Assembly (NCBI GenBank): GCA_028752905.1
Contig: JAQNBH010000012.1
Span: 27,661,816-27,725,815, forward strand
DNA length: 64,000 bases
Reading direction: 5' to 3'
Source: Cladorhizidae sp. MBARI D1340-BT2
Taxonomy: Eukaryota > Porifera > Demospongiae > Poecilosclerida > Cladorhizidae
The notes under the pieces were generated by a model. It did no database searches, was not told where the DNA came from, and saw only the letters and a list, made by a program, of their open reading frames with translations. The stretch's first letter is position 1. The number at the start of each line of letters is the position of its first letter. The position numbers and the translations under genes were made by a program. Below, piece by piece: positions 11,201 through 23,776 of the stretch.

Positions 11201-12360
11201 GGTTCACATTATATACAACACATTTATACTCACTGGCAACACATTTAATAACATCTGGCAACACATTTACACTCACTAGCAACATGTTTCACACAAAATA
11301 AATGTGATTCATGATCTGACAGCCAGTGTTGGGTGTAGTTTCATACCATGATCTTGAGAGTTGGGATTTAACAGTCAGGCAGCTCCAGGCCTGCATCAGT
11401 CATATGTATTGTTGTGCTTATACACTGTAGCATTCAATCAAGTCATGAATCACATGCATTGACCCAAACCCAACAGGCAACACTAAGCCTGCACAACCAA
11501 CAAACCCACATGTTAATGTATGGGACCTTTCAACTCACATTTATACGGGTACCAAACACTTGTATCTGATTGCTGTTTGTAGTGAGATCCATTACCTTAT
11601 TTAGTTAATGTACAAATATGGCTTGTGAGAAACTGCTGAGGTTTGAGATAGAGAACTAGTCAGTTCTATTCCTCCTAGTCATGTTTATACTTGATTCAGT
11701 TGTAGTCCGACCTATTGTTAGTGTGTTTATACTTTGCTTCTCTAATTAATATTAAACTATCATCAGAGAACTCCATTCTAGCTTAATGACAATGAGCAGT
11801 TAGCTGTAGACTCTGGTAGAGAAAGGATTGCAAGCCCTAATAGATGGTTTCATTAATCATTGACTAGAGTTCTTAGCCAGAGACCATACTCTAGACGCTT
11901 GAGCCGACTAGAATGCCTAAACCTCTGCGTATGCTCAATTAGAAATCAGAGTCAGGGAGAGCAACAGACCAGACCAGCTAACTAGAAGGATTGCCAACTG
12001 TTGTTGGTATTGACTATTTGAATTGTCGCTACAAAATTTTATTGTCTACCCCAGTTTTATTTTAGGTTGGTTAGCTATTGTTGTCAGGCCTCTGCAAAGA
12101 ACGAACATTATAAAAGAATTTATAAATAGAGCTAGAACTCATGATCTCAGACTATCAACACATAGGACAATCAGAACTCATGATGTCAGACTATCAACGC
12201 ATAGGACAATCAGACTCATGATCTCAGAATCAAACCAGAGACCATCATGGGAACAGATGAGCAACTACAGACTCAGACCCACACTCACTTCGGTTAGATC
12301 TCGGAGGTGAGGCATTTGCATAAGACTATAACCAACTACTAGTTAAAGCCAGCAATCAAC
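11201..12360. other. No gene; LTR-like or repeat sequence
   Basis: Contains short tandem motifs (ACATTTATACTCACTGGCAAC variants at 11217-11283) and two 39-bp near-copies at 12130-12215 (CATGATCTCAGACTATCAAC). Bases 11311-11390 match 22891-22968. The position after RT of element B and before gag of element C suggests residual LTRs, but no boundaries are visible. Confidence 0.4.
11311..11390 (+). repeat. Dispersed repeat, copy 1
   Basis: About 80 bp similar in the same orientation to 22891-22968: shared blocks include GATCTGACAGCCAGTG / CATCTGTCAGCTAGTG, ACCATG, and CAGTCAGGCAGCTCCAG / CAGTCGGGCAGTTCCAG. Probably LTR or MITE debris. Confidence 0.6.
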
Positions 12361-12369
12361 TCATTCAAG

Positions 12370-13380
12370 TGTTGCTACAGCAACAGGTAGAGGCAACAAG
12401 GGTAGAAGAGAAAGGGAATAAGAAGAAAAGAGAACAAAAGGGATGCAAAAAAAAAGAGAAGAAGGAAAACAGAGATAACACGAAGCAAGAGAACAGAGAG
12501 AAAATAAATTTGGAAGCAAGAAATGTTGCTGAAAGAGCAAGAGAGGTGGCATCACAGTGAAGATAGAACTAGCCATGATGAGGATATAAGCTGAAATGGA
12601 CTGATAACAGAACACATGGACAGAATAATCAAGCAATGAAATCAACCTCAGTTAAAACTAGCTCCATCAGAGGAGGAGACAAGATGGTTGCTTACCTCAC
12701 TGGATTCAAGCAGCATATGTGCACTTACAATGTAAAGTAGGATCAGTGTCCTGCTCCACTCAGAGCTATGCTTGTGCATGATTCCTTACTAGCTTCCTTG
12801 GCATTGACACCAGAAGAGGCATCAGATTATGACATTATCAAGAAAGATTTGCTTGAATGAGTGGGTACCACCCCTGAAACTCACCAACAGAGATAGTAGG
12901 TGGGTACTATCACTGCTAGGGTCAAAGAATAGCAACTATTGTGTAGCTGGTTGCAACAGTCCAGAAGAAGCTGGTGAAAGGTTTGCTGTGGAGCATGTTT
13001 TGAGGATGTTTCCACCACACATTGCTTTGGCAGTCTGGAACAAAGACCCATCCCCACTAAAAAAAAGTTGGCACTATGGCAAACAAATATCTCAGAGACC
13101 AACACTTGGAACACCTAGTACTAAGAAATTATACGAGATGGATCCCGTATCGACAGTCACATAACCAGGATGACAATAACCCCGGACCAGCTGAGACTCA
13201 GTCAGCAGACAAGACTTTGAACTCTGATGTAGGGAAAGAGACACCCACTCCATCCAGCAGGGCAAATGTAACACACAGCCTCAGTAGAAACACTACCTCT
13301 CAAAGTATTTCGATCAAGTCAAATGACCATACTGTTTCCAGTGCAAAGAGTGGAGACATATAGCAACCAAGTGTCCTAAA
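12370..13380 (+). pseudogene. Gag remnant of element C
   Basis: Starts with a very Lys/Glu-rich coiled-coil stretch (12370-12560, KKREQKGCKKKEKKEN), then capsid-like VAYLTGFKQHMCTYNVK (12685-12735), LTPEEASDYDIIKKDLLE and VGTTPETHQQR (12805-12890). EHVLRMFPPHIALAVWNKDP at about 12990-13050 is a SCAN-like helix. The arrangement parallels the gag of the intact element, though sequence identity is low. Confidence 0.65.
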
Positions 13381-13399
13381 AAAATATCTTAGCTCTCCC

Positions 13400-13690
13400 A
13401 CCTGCCATCACTCTCATAACTACCTTGTACAGGGAAAACTGAATGGCAAAGATACAACCATCGAGTTAAACACAGCAGCTTCACACTCTGTGGTTTCCAA
13501 GACTGTACTTCCGGAAGGCTCTTTGGTGGGAGAGAATCTTTCCTTAGAATGGGTGACTGGTCCACCCAAGGAATTTGACTTAGCAAATATAAACATTGAC
13601 ATAGATGTGAGACAGCAAAACTTCAAGGAGCTATGGCCGATGGCATCACTACCGATGTTCTACTGGTTCAAGATACTCCCTTCATAAACC
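13400..13690 (+). pseudogene. Possible protease region of element C
   Basis: A frame at about 13431-13690 reads LNGKDTTIELNTAASHSVV, in which ELNTAAS sits where a retropepsin D-[ST]-G would be expected after a strand. The catalytic motif itself is lost. Placement between gag and integrase supports the reading; sequence alone is weak. Confidence 0.4.
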
Positions 13691-14049
13691 ACTTACTTGA
13701 TTAGTGAAAGAGATACTGATGACTGAAGCACAAGTTATGTTGGTACAGAGTAGACAAGCTGAGCAACAGCAGTTGCAGGCTGACTAGATAGCCTCAGCAG
13801 CAGAAGCACTCACACTGTGGGAAGAATTACTTGAACATGACATCAATTTTTGGGGGTTAACCTGGATCTGAAACCCAGAAAAAGCAATGACAGAAACGAC
13901 AATATGCTCAAGACTTTGCCTCTATCCCAGCTATCATTCCTGAGCTGAACACAGCCTCTAACTCAGATGAGAGCGCATCCTCTCAATTAGATCAGAGCAC
14001 ACCCTGTCAACCAGATGAGAAACCATCTCTTAAACAAGTCTGTGATGAT

Positions 14050-14860
14050 GAACATGATTGCACAGGATTTAGTGCTGAGCAACAGCACTACTCATATGTG
14101 CACAAAGCATTGGAACAGCTTAACCAGGTTGACTCTGATTACTTTTGTGATAATAGATTGTTGTTTACATGTCGACATGACGAGTTAGACAGAAGTGCAC
14201 CAACTAGTGTTGCCAGAATACATACGACATTTGTCCAAGCCATCTGGTTAGCTCACACTCTCTCCATGGCCTGTCACGTCAGATACAAAAAAAATTACAG
14301 AGATTGTTGGCCCATTTTTACTGGCTAGGCCTCAGCCGGGATGTGAATCAAGCCTGTGAATCCTGTGCTAAATACCATAAGGCAGGTAGATACCCACAGA
14401 ACCTGGCTCCACTAATCTCTATGCCAATTACCACACAACCAAATCGATATAGTTGACCCTTTGCCTCAAACTAGAGCCAGCAACAGGTATCTGATAATAT
14501 TCATGATTTTACCATCCAGTATCCTGATGCCACGCTACTCAGGAAAGTTGATGCTGAAACTGTTTCTTCTGAGATATTCTCTTGCCTGGGAATACCAGCT
14601 AAACTACTGACAGATCAGGGCATCATATTTGAGTCATTCTTGTGAAGACCTTCTATCAGAAACTAGGCATTCACCATATCAAAGCAAGTCCATAACAACC
14701 TCAGACAAATGGTATGTTAGAACAGTTTCATACCGCATTGAAACAAATTATTAAGAAGGTCAGTAAACACAAACAAGAGTGGGATACATTGCTACCTACA
14801 AATCTTGTTTGCTTATAGGAAAGTTCCCAATAAATAAACAAGGACTTGGGAAGATGGAAT
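14050..14860 (+). pseudogene. Integrase remnant of element C
   Basis: Near 14240-14420: a broken finger (HTLSMACHVR, then LAHFYWLGLSRDVNQACESC and CAKYHKAG). Core pieces follow: QYPDATLLRKVDAETVSSEI and LTDQGIIFESF (second Asp, LTDQG). The C-terminal part is decayed. Frames change repeatedly. Confidence 0.68.
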
Positions 14861-14864
14861 TCTA

Positions 14865-15000
14865 GATGCTAATATTATAGAACCATCTAAGCCCCTGGTC
14901 ATTTCCCATCCCACTGGTGAAGAAGAAAGACAATGTGGTGAGAATATGCATTGAATACGAATGCACTGGCACTAGCTGACCAACAGCCAAACAAGAAGTA
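14865..15000 (+). pseudogene. RT start of element C
   Basis: NIIEPSKPLVISHPTG, a KK-D-N-V-R-I-C-I-type patch in mixed frames and a Tyr-containing segment fit the RT opening (IIEPS-P-W-PIVLVKK and RICIDY). It follows integrase directly. Everything after about 15000 is missing. Confidence 0.6.
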
Positions 15001-15071
15001 TTGTTTACAGATCAGAAGTGACAACTTCCACACCTAAGTACTCCAAACTCCTTTTAAGAAAGGGACATTTG

Positions 15072-15091
15072 CGGGGGGGGGGGGGGGGGGG
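15072..15091. repeat. Poly-G run
   Basis: An uninterrupted G run of about 20 bases within TTGC...ATTATTC. Similar long G or C runs occur at 20729, 28819, 44042, 46610, 46641 and 46743. Such runs are error-prone in sequencing. Confidence 0.9.
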
Positions 15092-15276
15092 GATTATTCT
15101 TGAACCTTGTGTAATATCTAGATATGCAAGAATGATATTTATGCAGCAAAAGTATATATACTTGAAAAAGAGAGAGAAACACAAGACTGTATCCATGAAG
15201 ACTCCAACCAGTACAGGCACCCTTTACCACATAAAATATACATACAAACACAATCAGTTACACAAACCTTTCCTGT

Positions 15277-15510
15277 TTAAGATGAAAATAATTTCTTTAG
15301 CACATTGAAAAAATCTCCCTCCACACAGACTTGAAGAAGAGCTGTAAGTCTTTGGATAACCAGTGCACCGCCAAATGCCAAAGCCCCAGTGTGCATCTGT
15401 AATAGCACATTAACAATTCTCGTATTTAGCATTGTAATATCTTTGTAGACTAAGACCTCTGCTTTGTGTGGTTCAAGTTCAGTCCTAGCAGATATGCCTG
15501 ATCTTCCCAA
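15277..15510 (-). CDS. Unrecognised ORF or exon
   Basis: Minus-strand open frame of 77 codons containing TELEPHKAEVLVYKDITMLN, QMHTGALAFGGALVIQRL and VCVEGDFFNVLKK. The composition looks protein-like, mixing charged and hydrophobic blocks with no obvious repeats. A plausible acceptor (TCTGCTAG) lies inside it near 15490. Upstream on the same strand, a short exon-like stretch at about 16063-16121 (acceptor TTGTTGCTGCAG, donor ACAG/GTTAGC) can join it in phase. I do not recognise the family; it could also be transposon-derived. Confidence 0.3.
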   Translation of the reverse strand: MGRSGISARTELEPHKAEVLVYKDITMLNTRIVNVLLQMHTGALAFGGALVIQRLTALLQVCVEGDFFNVLKKLFSS

Positions 15511-16062
15511 ACATACAGTCTTCCAGAAATTCGACCAAGATCTACTACCTCTGACATTATCTCATCATCTAGGTAACCACACTTTCATTCTGGAATTTTG
15601 GCTGCCAGTTTGTCGTATTTCTACAATAATAACTATAATAACAGCAGAAACAACCAATTCAGCAAGAAAATCATGGTTTCATACAGAAATTTGGGTTGGG
15701 GGAAGAGTGGTGGTGAGTATCAAATCCGGAATTTTTTATAGCCATCCTTCCTGGAACCCATTAGCCTGATTTTTGGTTAGAAGAAGTTTGTGATAATGTA
15801 ATAAGTCTTCAAAATAGATAAGTAACCCTAACCTGGCTAGGCTCATGTGAATCACAATTGAAGGGCCTGAACTGACTTCAGCAGATTTTAGTGTAATTTG
15901 ACATATTCAAAAGAGATGGGAATGTATTTTACATATTGTCTACTTAATTGCCAAGGCCATTGTCAATTAACTAACATCAGCTTAAAAATGTTAATGCATA
16001 CAATATACCAATTATGACACCCTAAATTTTTTAAATCCTTGTTTGGTTGGGTGCTAACCTGT
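15511..16062. other. No gene seen
   Basis: AT-rich, stop-rich sequence in all frames; no repeats or motifs recognised. Confidence 0.4.
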
Positions 16063-16121
16063 GCCTTGGTGCTGCTTGAGAATTCAGTGATGGCAGCTGC
16101 TTCTTCATTAGTTTTTCCAGT
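16063..16121 (-). other. Possible small exon (unrecognised)
   Basis: Flanked on the minus strand by TTGTTGCTGCAG and /GTTAGC. One frame (ATGTTACTGGAAAAAC...) ends with two bases that would complete a codon at the acceptor in 15490. Support is splice-signal and phase only. Confidence 0.2.
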
Positions 16122-16489
16122 AACATCTGCAGCAACAACAGTTAGTCAATGAAGGGATTATTTGTGTGAGTGCATCAATGGAAGGTTTTATTTACACTAC
16201 TAAACATACCAAGCATGTGTATATCTACAAGTGAACCATAAACTCTGGTTGTCTATCACCACCACTTCTAACCAGAAAACCAGTGCTTAACAACAACTAA
16301 CTCTTAACTAAACAAATAATGCATGCACATTGAATCTTCTACATGTAAATGAATACTTTGCATTTTTATTATGCAGGAGCAGAGAGCTAAACTTCAGTTA
16401 CATGAGCCACATGAAGATGGAGTAACTCTTATAAGCCAGATGAAGAAGGAGCTAGTCTCATGAGTCACAACTAAGAAAGAACTAGATTC

Positions 16490-17400
16490 CTGAGCCATAC
16501 CAAGTAAGAAGAGCAGGTAGTGTTTTCTGGAAGGTATAGGTCTGTGCAGCTTTCCTCAAAATAAGAACTACAATAAACAGTAGGATCAGACTGAAAGTGA
16601 AAGATGAAAGCCATTTTTAAGTGGAAGTTGTACATCTGCAAACGAAACAATAAATATACCCGTAGTCCAGCCCTGGTGCTAGACTCCCCCAGGCTCAGCT
16701 CCAAAATTAAACCTGCATACCTCTAGTCATAGCCCTGGCCTTAGACAGTTGTCTATCAGACATTACCATATCCATAACTCAAATCCCCAAACAACTCACA
16801 CTCAGCTAGCTCAACCCCCAGATCCTGCCCTAGATAACTACACACACAAATATCCCTACACTGGACACTCCCATACTCATAGGCTGACACTATAATGCCA
16901 CACATTTCTTTCACTCTCCCCAAAAGACAGACCCAAACTAGAACAGCAGCACAGAAGACAGAATAGACCTCTCCAAATAATTTTACAAATATTATATATC
17001 GACAACACATTCAAAATTAAGGTCAGGACCAAATTTTTTCTCTAATTTTTTTTTTTTTTACACAAAAAGTAGATTTTTTTCTACAGTTCATCTCAGTTTT
17101 TTCTTCTGTAATAATCCAATTACACCGCATCATACACATCACTGCATTATATCTTTGTCAATCACACCATTCCTCATAATATTACATGAACTGCTTATCC
17201 CTCATATATATACACCTTCATGCAAGAAGTAACTCAATATTAGCACTGATGAAGATAGTGTATAGGCAGCTTTGTAACAAACGTTTTTCGATCTCTGTAT
17301 TAAGTTAATGCCTACTCTTATTACGGAAAAACCAATAAGCTGTCATTCAACATCTGTTACTCCATTCCTGACATGGAAGAAAGAAGAAGACCATCTCCGA
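16490..17400. repeat. Diverged ~0.9-kb repeat, copy 1
   Basis: Direct-orientation partner of 20520-21500. Matching blocks, in the same order: GCAGCTTTCCT, a CCATTTTTAA/GAAGTTGTA patch, ATAACTACACACACAAATATCCCTACACT, GCTGACACTATAATGCCAC, GAACAGCAGCACAGAA, TATATACACC-TCATGCAAG, AAACCAATAAGCT, and CTCCAT-CCTGACATGGA. No long ORF is conserved between the copies, so a non-coding transposable element or a segmental duplication is more likely than a gene family. Confidence 0.75.
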
Positions 17401-17906
17401 AATTACTACCCAGGGGGGTTAATTCTATCTGAAACTTGAGGGTACCAAAAGCAGCAGTAATTTTGGTCACCCTTTACTGGGGGCTCCATGGTAAATTTTG
17501 AAAAATAGGGTTGCAATTTTATTGACTTTTAAACTGTTATCCCAATATCATTATCGGACATGACTAGATATGACTATTATAAAGACCTATAGAGTTAGAG
17601 AGAGTTAGAGAGACCAAAAGTATAGAGGCATTCATCCACATTCATAACTGCTATGTGGAAGTGGTCAAAGATGGATGAGCACCACTCTACTTTATCCACA
17701 AAGTCATTGTGACTTGCTTGAGGCTTAGTTCATTCCACCAGCTCCATACACTCTCCTTAACTCAAGATGATTGAGGTGGTTGTTGTTCGACATGGTTGTA
17801 GGGAGGTAAAGACTTTACCCTTCTCAGTGTGCAGTAAAGGTGTGTTCGGAGCTGGCTGGAATAACCAGAACAATCTCGACCAGGGACATGACCTCTGGTA
17901 TGGGAA

Positions 17907-19615
17907 CTAGATATTTTTGTTCTTTTTGAGGAAATCTATGACATTATGCATTGTACCTCCCCCTTCTCCCTGACTGAAACAGTGAGAGGGCTGTGCCATA
18001 ATAGATAGCTGAATTAGTGGGATATTATGGTTAAACTTGGTGTAGAACTCAGACAGTTTGTCAACATTTTGTGAGACAAGTTCCCCCAATGCTCCTTCAC
18101 AATAATCTGCTCACAGGTTGCATACATGGTGTATTTGAAACCCTCTTCAATGCAGCTAGCTACAGTGTTCACAGTTTCAAAATAAATCTGACAGTAAAAG
18201 CCTTCTACATTAGAAGTGTGCTCAGGTTAAGCATTACCCTCAGAATACCTTGATGGCATCTGATGTTGTGATGTGGAAGTGAAGGTGCTTGTAACTCCAT
18301 TTTCACACAGCTTGAGTGACCTTGGCCCAATGGAAGCTGGCATTCCTGTCTGATCGTATACCTCTAAACAGTGACAGAAAGTTGGCATTCTCTTGAGCAT
18401 CCACTGCACATAGCTCAGCCCACTGAAGGTTAGTTGAGGTTATCTGAAAGTGAAAGTACTACAACGGCAAGCTGAAGTCCATACAAGAAACTAAAAAATT
18501 TCATTTTATCATGCACGCCAATTATTCTTGCCTTCATGTCAGAATCACTGACATTTTCTTGTGCCCATTCCAGTAGCTTCATCAAAGTTCCATAGTTTTT
18601 CTATAGCTCAGACAGTTCCACCTTGTTGGGCAGAGGATTTTCAGAGTTCATAAGTCAATAGTGTATATATGTAGATCATGTCTCATTTGTTCCAGAATCT
18701 CTGCTTGTTTTCTGTGGAGTTCAGCCTCTGTTTTGGGACTCTAATTTAGTGACTTCATAAGCAATATCAAGTGTGTTTTTTTAGCAGGGGAATATTTTTA
18801 CTCTATCCCTGACAGAAGTGAGTGGCAGGAGCAGTTTGCTGGCAGATATTTTTCATTCAGTCTCATTATTGGTGCAACCACACCATTCTTGTTTCCAGTG
18901 ATGGTCTGACATCATCATAGCACTTCCCATGGGCATCTTATTCTGATATTTATATGCAGCAGCACATCTTTTGTGCAAGTGATAATTGAATCTGCATTTG
19001 TGTGAGCCACTGACATCAGACCAATATATACCTCACGTACTCTCATCTCCTTGTCCACCCAACGTATGCAAATTACAAGTTGTTCAATTTTGCACACATC
19101 AGTGCTCTTATCAGCCATGATACTGTAAATTCAGCTATGTCACCTGCTATACCATGCAGCACTTTTAGAGCCATGATTTGTAGTATTTCAATCTGAGCAC
19201 CTGGGTTCATTTCAATCCACTTTCAATGCACTTCATTGTCTTCTGCTCAGAGAAGGAGGGGCTGCTTTAAATTTGATTCCTCCTCTTTGTTTCCCTTATG
19301 AAGGTGGGCGAGAGTGTATATACTTTGGATGATTTTCAGGAGGCGGTTCCTCCTTTTGATTCTTCATCCGCTCTTTCAGCTGCTCATGAATGTGACTTGG
19401 TTGAGTTAACAGTGTAACTGCGTGTTTGTGACATAATAAGCTCTCATGTTTACGGAAACCCTTGGTTTTGCACAGAGCATTTTTCCAATTTCCAAACTCA
19501 TCAGACAAGATGCACTTTCAGCTCTCATATCAAGATGAAGTAGTCCCTCCAAATTGACTGCAGCACAAGTGTGACAAATTACAGAATCTGAAATTGGAAG
19601 GTAGTACACAACCAT
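17907..19615 (-). pseudogene. Decayed hAT-like (ZMYM1/DUF4371-type) transposase
   Basis: Read from 19615 down: an N-terminal TTF-type zinc-finger-like region (SDSVICHTCAA, FGNWKNALCKTKGFRKHE, SLLCHKHAV), then at about 19118-18950 YSIMADKSTDVCKIEQLVI with CIRWVDKEMRVREVYIGL, which fits the start of the DUF4371/RNase H-like core of hAT transposases related to ZMYM1. Further down (18450-17910) are core fragments without catalytic residues I can point to. Stops and frameshifts break it into at least six pieces. No terminal inverted repeats found. Confidence 0.65.
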
Positions 19616-20519
19616 GAAAATTTCTGGAAAGCTCGTTGATGGTTTTATGGTATTTGATGTTAACTGGATAATAGGGTCCTTGAGGATGGGTATTCAGAAT
19701 TGAGGATATTTAACTGGCTCCGTGTTTCTGCAACTGAGAAACACAAATAGTTTATAAATATCTGCTTTGTATTTTTGCTAGATACTCATAATATTTGAGC
19801 AATAGTCAAATTTACAAGAGGTTCTGACAATACATGATTGTTTAATGACCCATTATTTCAGGGACCGAGAATTCACCAAAAATTTGGGGACTCAATGTTG
19901 ACATTATATTTGATAGATCAGGGCATGCATGTTCAAATTCTTCTGGCCTATCTTAAACCAGGCCATCAGCTTGGCAATCAGAGTCACTTGATTCTCTGTG
20001 TTAATCTGCATCATCAGCAGATCCTACTTGCCTCTTGTGTGTACTAAACCAGGAGGCTTGTTTTTTAGCCATGATTCACTCTGCAGTACTTAGGTTGTGG
20101 AATATTAGAATATTCAAATTCATGTGGCCTGGAATATTGTCATGTATTCAAATATATATGGCCTAGAGTATTCTAGAACAATTTATACTTTATAGTTAGA
20201 GAGTATTGTGCTAGCTGGTAATTTCACACTAATAAATCAATACTCTGCTCTTTTAGTTTTTCAACATCACTTCTGATGATACCTTTCAGTGGTGTGTGAA
20301 AATCCAGGAAAAAACTAACCTAAAGGTATCTCAAGGAATTACCCCTGTATACAATAAAATTTGGTCCAATGGAGTATGGAATTAGACCACTATTGATTTA
20401 TATTCTCCTTCAGCTCCACAAGCCTGAAGTTAACCCTAAGGCTAATTGTGTCTTGTAAAGGTGCAACTTCATATTCATAAGCGCAGTTGATATCACCTAG
20501 AAACATGAGTTCATATGTA
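19616..20519. other. No gene seen
   Basis: Short frames only. A local near-repeat involving TTCAAAT-TATGGCCT-GAATATT occurs at 20100-20170. Nothing else recognised. Confidence 0.35.
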
Positions 20520-21500
20520 AGAAAGACCTGGATTCCGGAGACAAACCAAAGAAGTGGAGCAGGTAATGTTGCTGGTGCCTCTGCAGCTTTCCTAAAAATA
20601 TGAGCTTCCATAAACATCCAGAAAGAGAACATTCAAGATGGCTCTTGCAATTTTCAGCCATTTTTTAAAAGAAGAAGTTGTAGCACTCACTAAACAAAAC
20701 ATATCATATGTAATAGTAAACATATCCCCCCCCCCCCCCTAGACTATAGTTTTATACCTGCCCCAATGTCAGATATGTCCGTTTCATAACACAACTCACA
20801 CCAGCTGCCCAGCCCCCAAATCCAGTCATAGATAACTATACACACAAATATCCCTACACTCATACTCCTATGCTGACACTATAATGCCACGCATTTCTTT
20901 CATTCCTCCCAAAAAGACACCCAAACCTGAACAGCAGCACAGAAAACAGGAACAAATGTTTAAGCATAACAGACCATTAAAAACTCTCCAACAGAATATT
21001 ACAGACAGCACATATATAGCAACATAACAATTAAAATGACTAATTATGTCTTCAAATTTCACAATAATATTCACACCCACGGTCAACCACATCACTGCAT
21101 TATATCTATGTCAGTCACATGATTCACCATTTCACATGGACCAAATCTCAGAAGTGCAACCACATGCTTTCCCTTATATATATACACCATCATGCAAGCA
21201 GCACCTCATTCGCATTGATAAAGATATCATCAAAAGTTGTGATAAGAATTTCTGTCGGTTATTATTTACGAGAGAAAGAAAACCAATAAGCTCTCTGGTA
21301 TGGCCAAGCACTACACTTCTGATAGAAATAGTCTGTACCAGGCTGAGGAACTGATGGGTACCCAGAGGGCAGGTGATTCATATGAAGCATAGAAGAGAGG
21401 AAGAGCTCGGTCTTGCTATCATCAAGAGTGGCTTCATCCATCTCTTAATATCTCTTACTCCATCCCTGACATGGACGGGAAAAGAACATCTCCAGCATCA
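20520..21500. repeat. Diverged ~0.9-kb repeat, copy 2
   Basis: Partner of 16490-17400 (same orientation), with indels including a poly-C run at about 20729. Similarity resumes after the indels, up to the TCCCTGACATGGACGG block near 21465. Confidence 0.75.
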
Positions 21501-21599
21501 CTACCAACAACAATGACTTACCACCTGCACACATATACTAGTATCACCACCAAGCACAACTACACATTAGATATCTTTATACTCCCACAGGATGGATAC

Positions 21600-22040
21600 T
21601 TCACCCCAATGATGCCCTCCACCACCCTAACTCATACACACACCATCCCACCACCTTAACTCGTACCCCACCACTCAAACTCATACAGACATCACTCCCA
21701 TTACCATAAATCATGCCACTCCCATCACTCCAACTTGTACACACAATATCCTACTACCACTCTAACTCATACATGTGCCACCTCCACTACCAAATTCATA
21801 CACACACACTCACACCACTCCAACTCATACATAATTCACCCCACCACCTAAACTCATAAACGACGACACCCTCACTGCCCTGATCGACTCACACACACAC
21901 CACCCCAACTAATACACGCACCAGTCTAACAACTCTAACACGACTCCCAATACCCAAACTCATACCCCACTACCTACCAACTCAATCATACACACACTAA
22001 CCCCCCCACCACAACTTATACACACACAGCTCCCATTACT
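21600..22040. repeat. Degenerate CA-rich tandem repeat
   Basis: Irregular units around CCACCACTCTAACTCATACA, of about 25-30 bp, heavily diverged. No coding potential. Confidence 0.6.
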
Positions 22041-23776
22041 TCTATCACATAAACATACTATATTTAGCTCTCCTCCTCTCACACTCTTCTAAACTTTTAG
22101 TTTCAACCTTCACACAACCCTCCCACATGCAGACAACACTCTTTGAGGATCCATGGCATAATTCAGGAGAACCATGTGGGAGGAGTGGTACCTTTTGCTT
22201 CTGTCCACCAGCCCCAGCCCAAAATGAACAGTGTTTGTACAGATCCAGTGTCTCACCTGGTTGTCTAACCTGCTTATAATAGACATGGACCAAATATTAT
22301 CCCATCTTTTTGTAATTTGTGAGAGCAAAAATTATAAATCCAAAAAATCAAGCCCTTATGCTATACCCAGCCATAGATTGTGAATGGGATCACTGCCTGG
22401 ACTAGTAAAAGGTAAAAGCTGGTGTGTGATGTGAAAATTAGCACTAATTAAAAAAATTCTTACTATCACTGCCACCACCATGAATCACGTGAATTTTCAT
22501 AGGAAACGTGTTTCCAGTGAATCATCATGTCCATGTTTTCATTTACCCCAGAAGACTGTTTGCAAACAAATTAAAGAAAGATAAATCATCGGTACAACAG
22601 GTCTTCTTTCATATCGCAACTACTAAAATGGAAAGGTTGCTAGTTACTCACTGATGCAGTAAATTCAGAGCATACCATTGATATCAGAAGAAATTGAGTA
22701 TAGAGAATTGTTTTGTTTTTATGAAAAACAAAAAACCACAAGCAAAGTGCATTTTACATACACTAAGGTAGTTGAGTCCATAAGATCCTAAGCCAATGAA
22801 GTAGTAGATTTATTGAAACTAATCATTCGTTATTTTATACATAATAATGTTTTGACTTATGTTGGTGCTGTTGGTCCAAGTGATCAGCCTGTCATCTGTC
22901 AGCTAGTGATAGGTGTACTTTCACACCATGGTTTTTAAAGTTGAGACCCAGCAGTCGGGCAGTTCCAGTCATCCACATCACTTTTCTTCCACCTCGGACG
23001 ATGCCTTCCCAGGAGAAACTTCGATTTTTTTTAAAAAGTACTCATTATTTGTGGCACCAAATGGAGGGAATACTGAGACTGTCTTTAACTCAGTGCTGTG
23101 TTGGATTGCTTGCTAGCTTGAGAGTGAAGCTTGAGAGTAATGTAGTGGTATCTTTACCAGGGAGCTGGTATATATACTGTTTGCTAGATACTTAACCAGT
23201 TACACACCGACTTTGCTTGTGGTTTTTTGTAACAATTACTTTTTCCCTTCATATTATTGGTATAAGCTCTACAATATATGACCCACTCCAAAAGTGAACT
23301 AATTGCTCTCTCTATACAAGCTGACACATGTAATTATTATGAGCAAACAATCTTGGCCTTCTTCTCCATACCGCTGGTGTCATATGCAGGCTTTCTCTCA
23401 TTCTTTTTCCAGGATATCAGCTGACAAGGTCTCTTTCTTCTTTGCTGTGTTCCTGGAAGTATCCTGTATATACGGAATAGCTTGCCATGAGGTTTAGGAT
23501 CCTTAACTACTTATAGACAGATCATCAACACTTCACTGTAAGAATTACTAGTCTGGTGGAGCTGATCCTTTCCCTTTACCAGCAACGACCAGCAAATAGA
23601 GCTTTAGTAAAGGTTATGTAAGATTATGGGCAGTCTCAACTCTCATGATCTCGCCAATATAGTTCTTTAGTGTCCCCCCGCTGACTCTCTATTCTGTCTT
23701 GGTTTACCCAACTTTTGAGTGTCACATAGTCTGTGTGTATGTATGTGCATGGTGAAGATTGGATATTGTCCACCTT
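22041..23776. other. No gene seen; contains dispersed repeat copy
   Basis: No recognisable protein. Bases 22891-22968 match 11311-11390. The rest has only short frames. Confidence 0.35.
22891..22968 (+). repeat. Dispersed repeat, copy 2
   Basis: Partner of 11311-11390 in the same orientation, about 70-75 percent alike by eye. Confidence 0.6.

Larger units (their letters stand above)
12360..15000 (+). mobile_element. Decayed LTR element C, integrase before RT
   Basis: A third relative with the layout coiled-coil gag, integrase, then RT start. Gag lies at 12.37-13.4 kb, a possible protease frame at 13.4-13.7 kb, integrase at 14.05-14.85 kb and the first RT residues at 14.87-15.0 kb. Protein homology stops at 15.0 kb, shortly before a 20-base poly-G run. 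Many stops and frameshifts. Confidence 0.7.

Noticed and set aside
16756..21095. Cys-rich membrane protein family encoded by both ~0.9-kb repeats
   Set aside because: The minus-strand frames are not conserved between copies; indels shift them.
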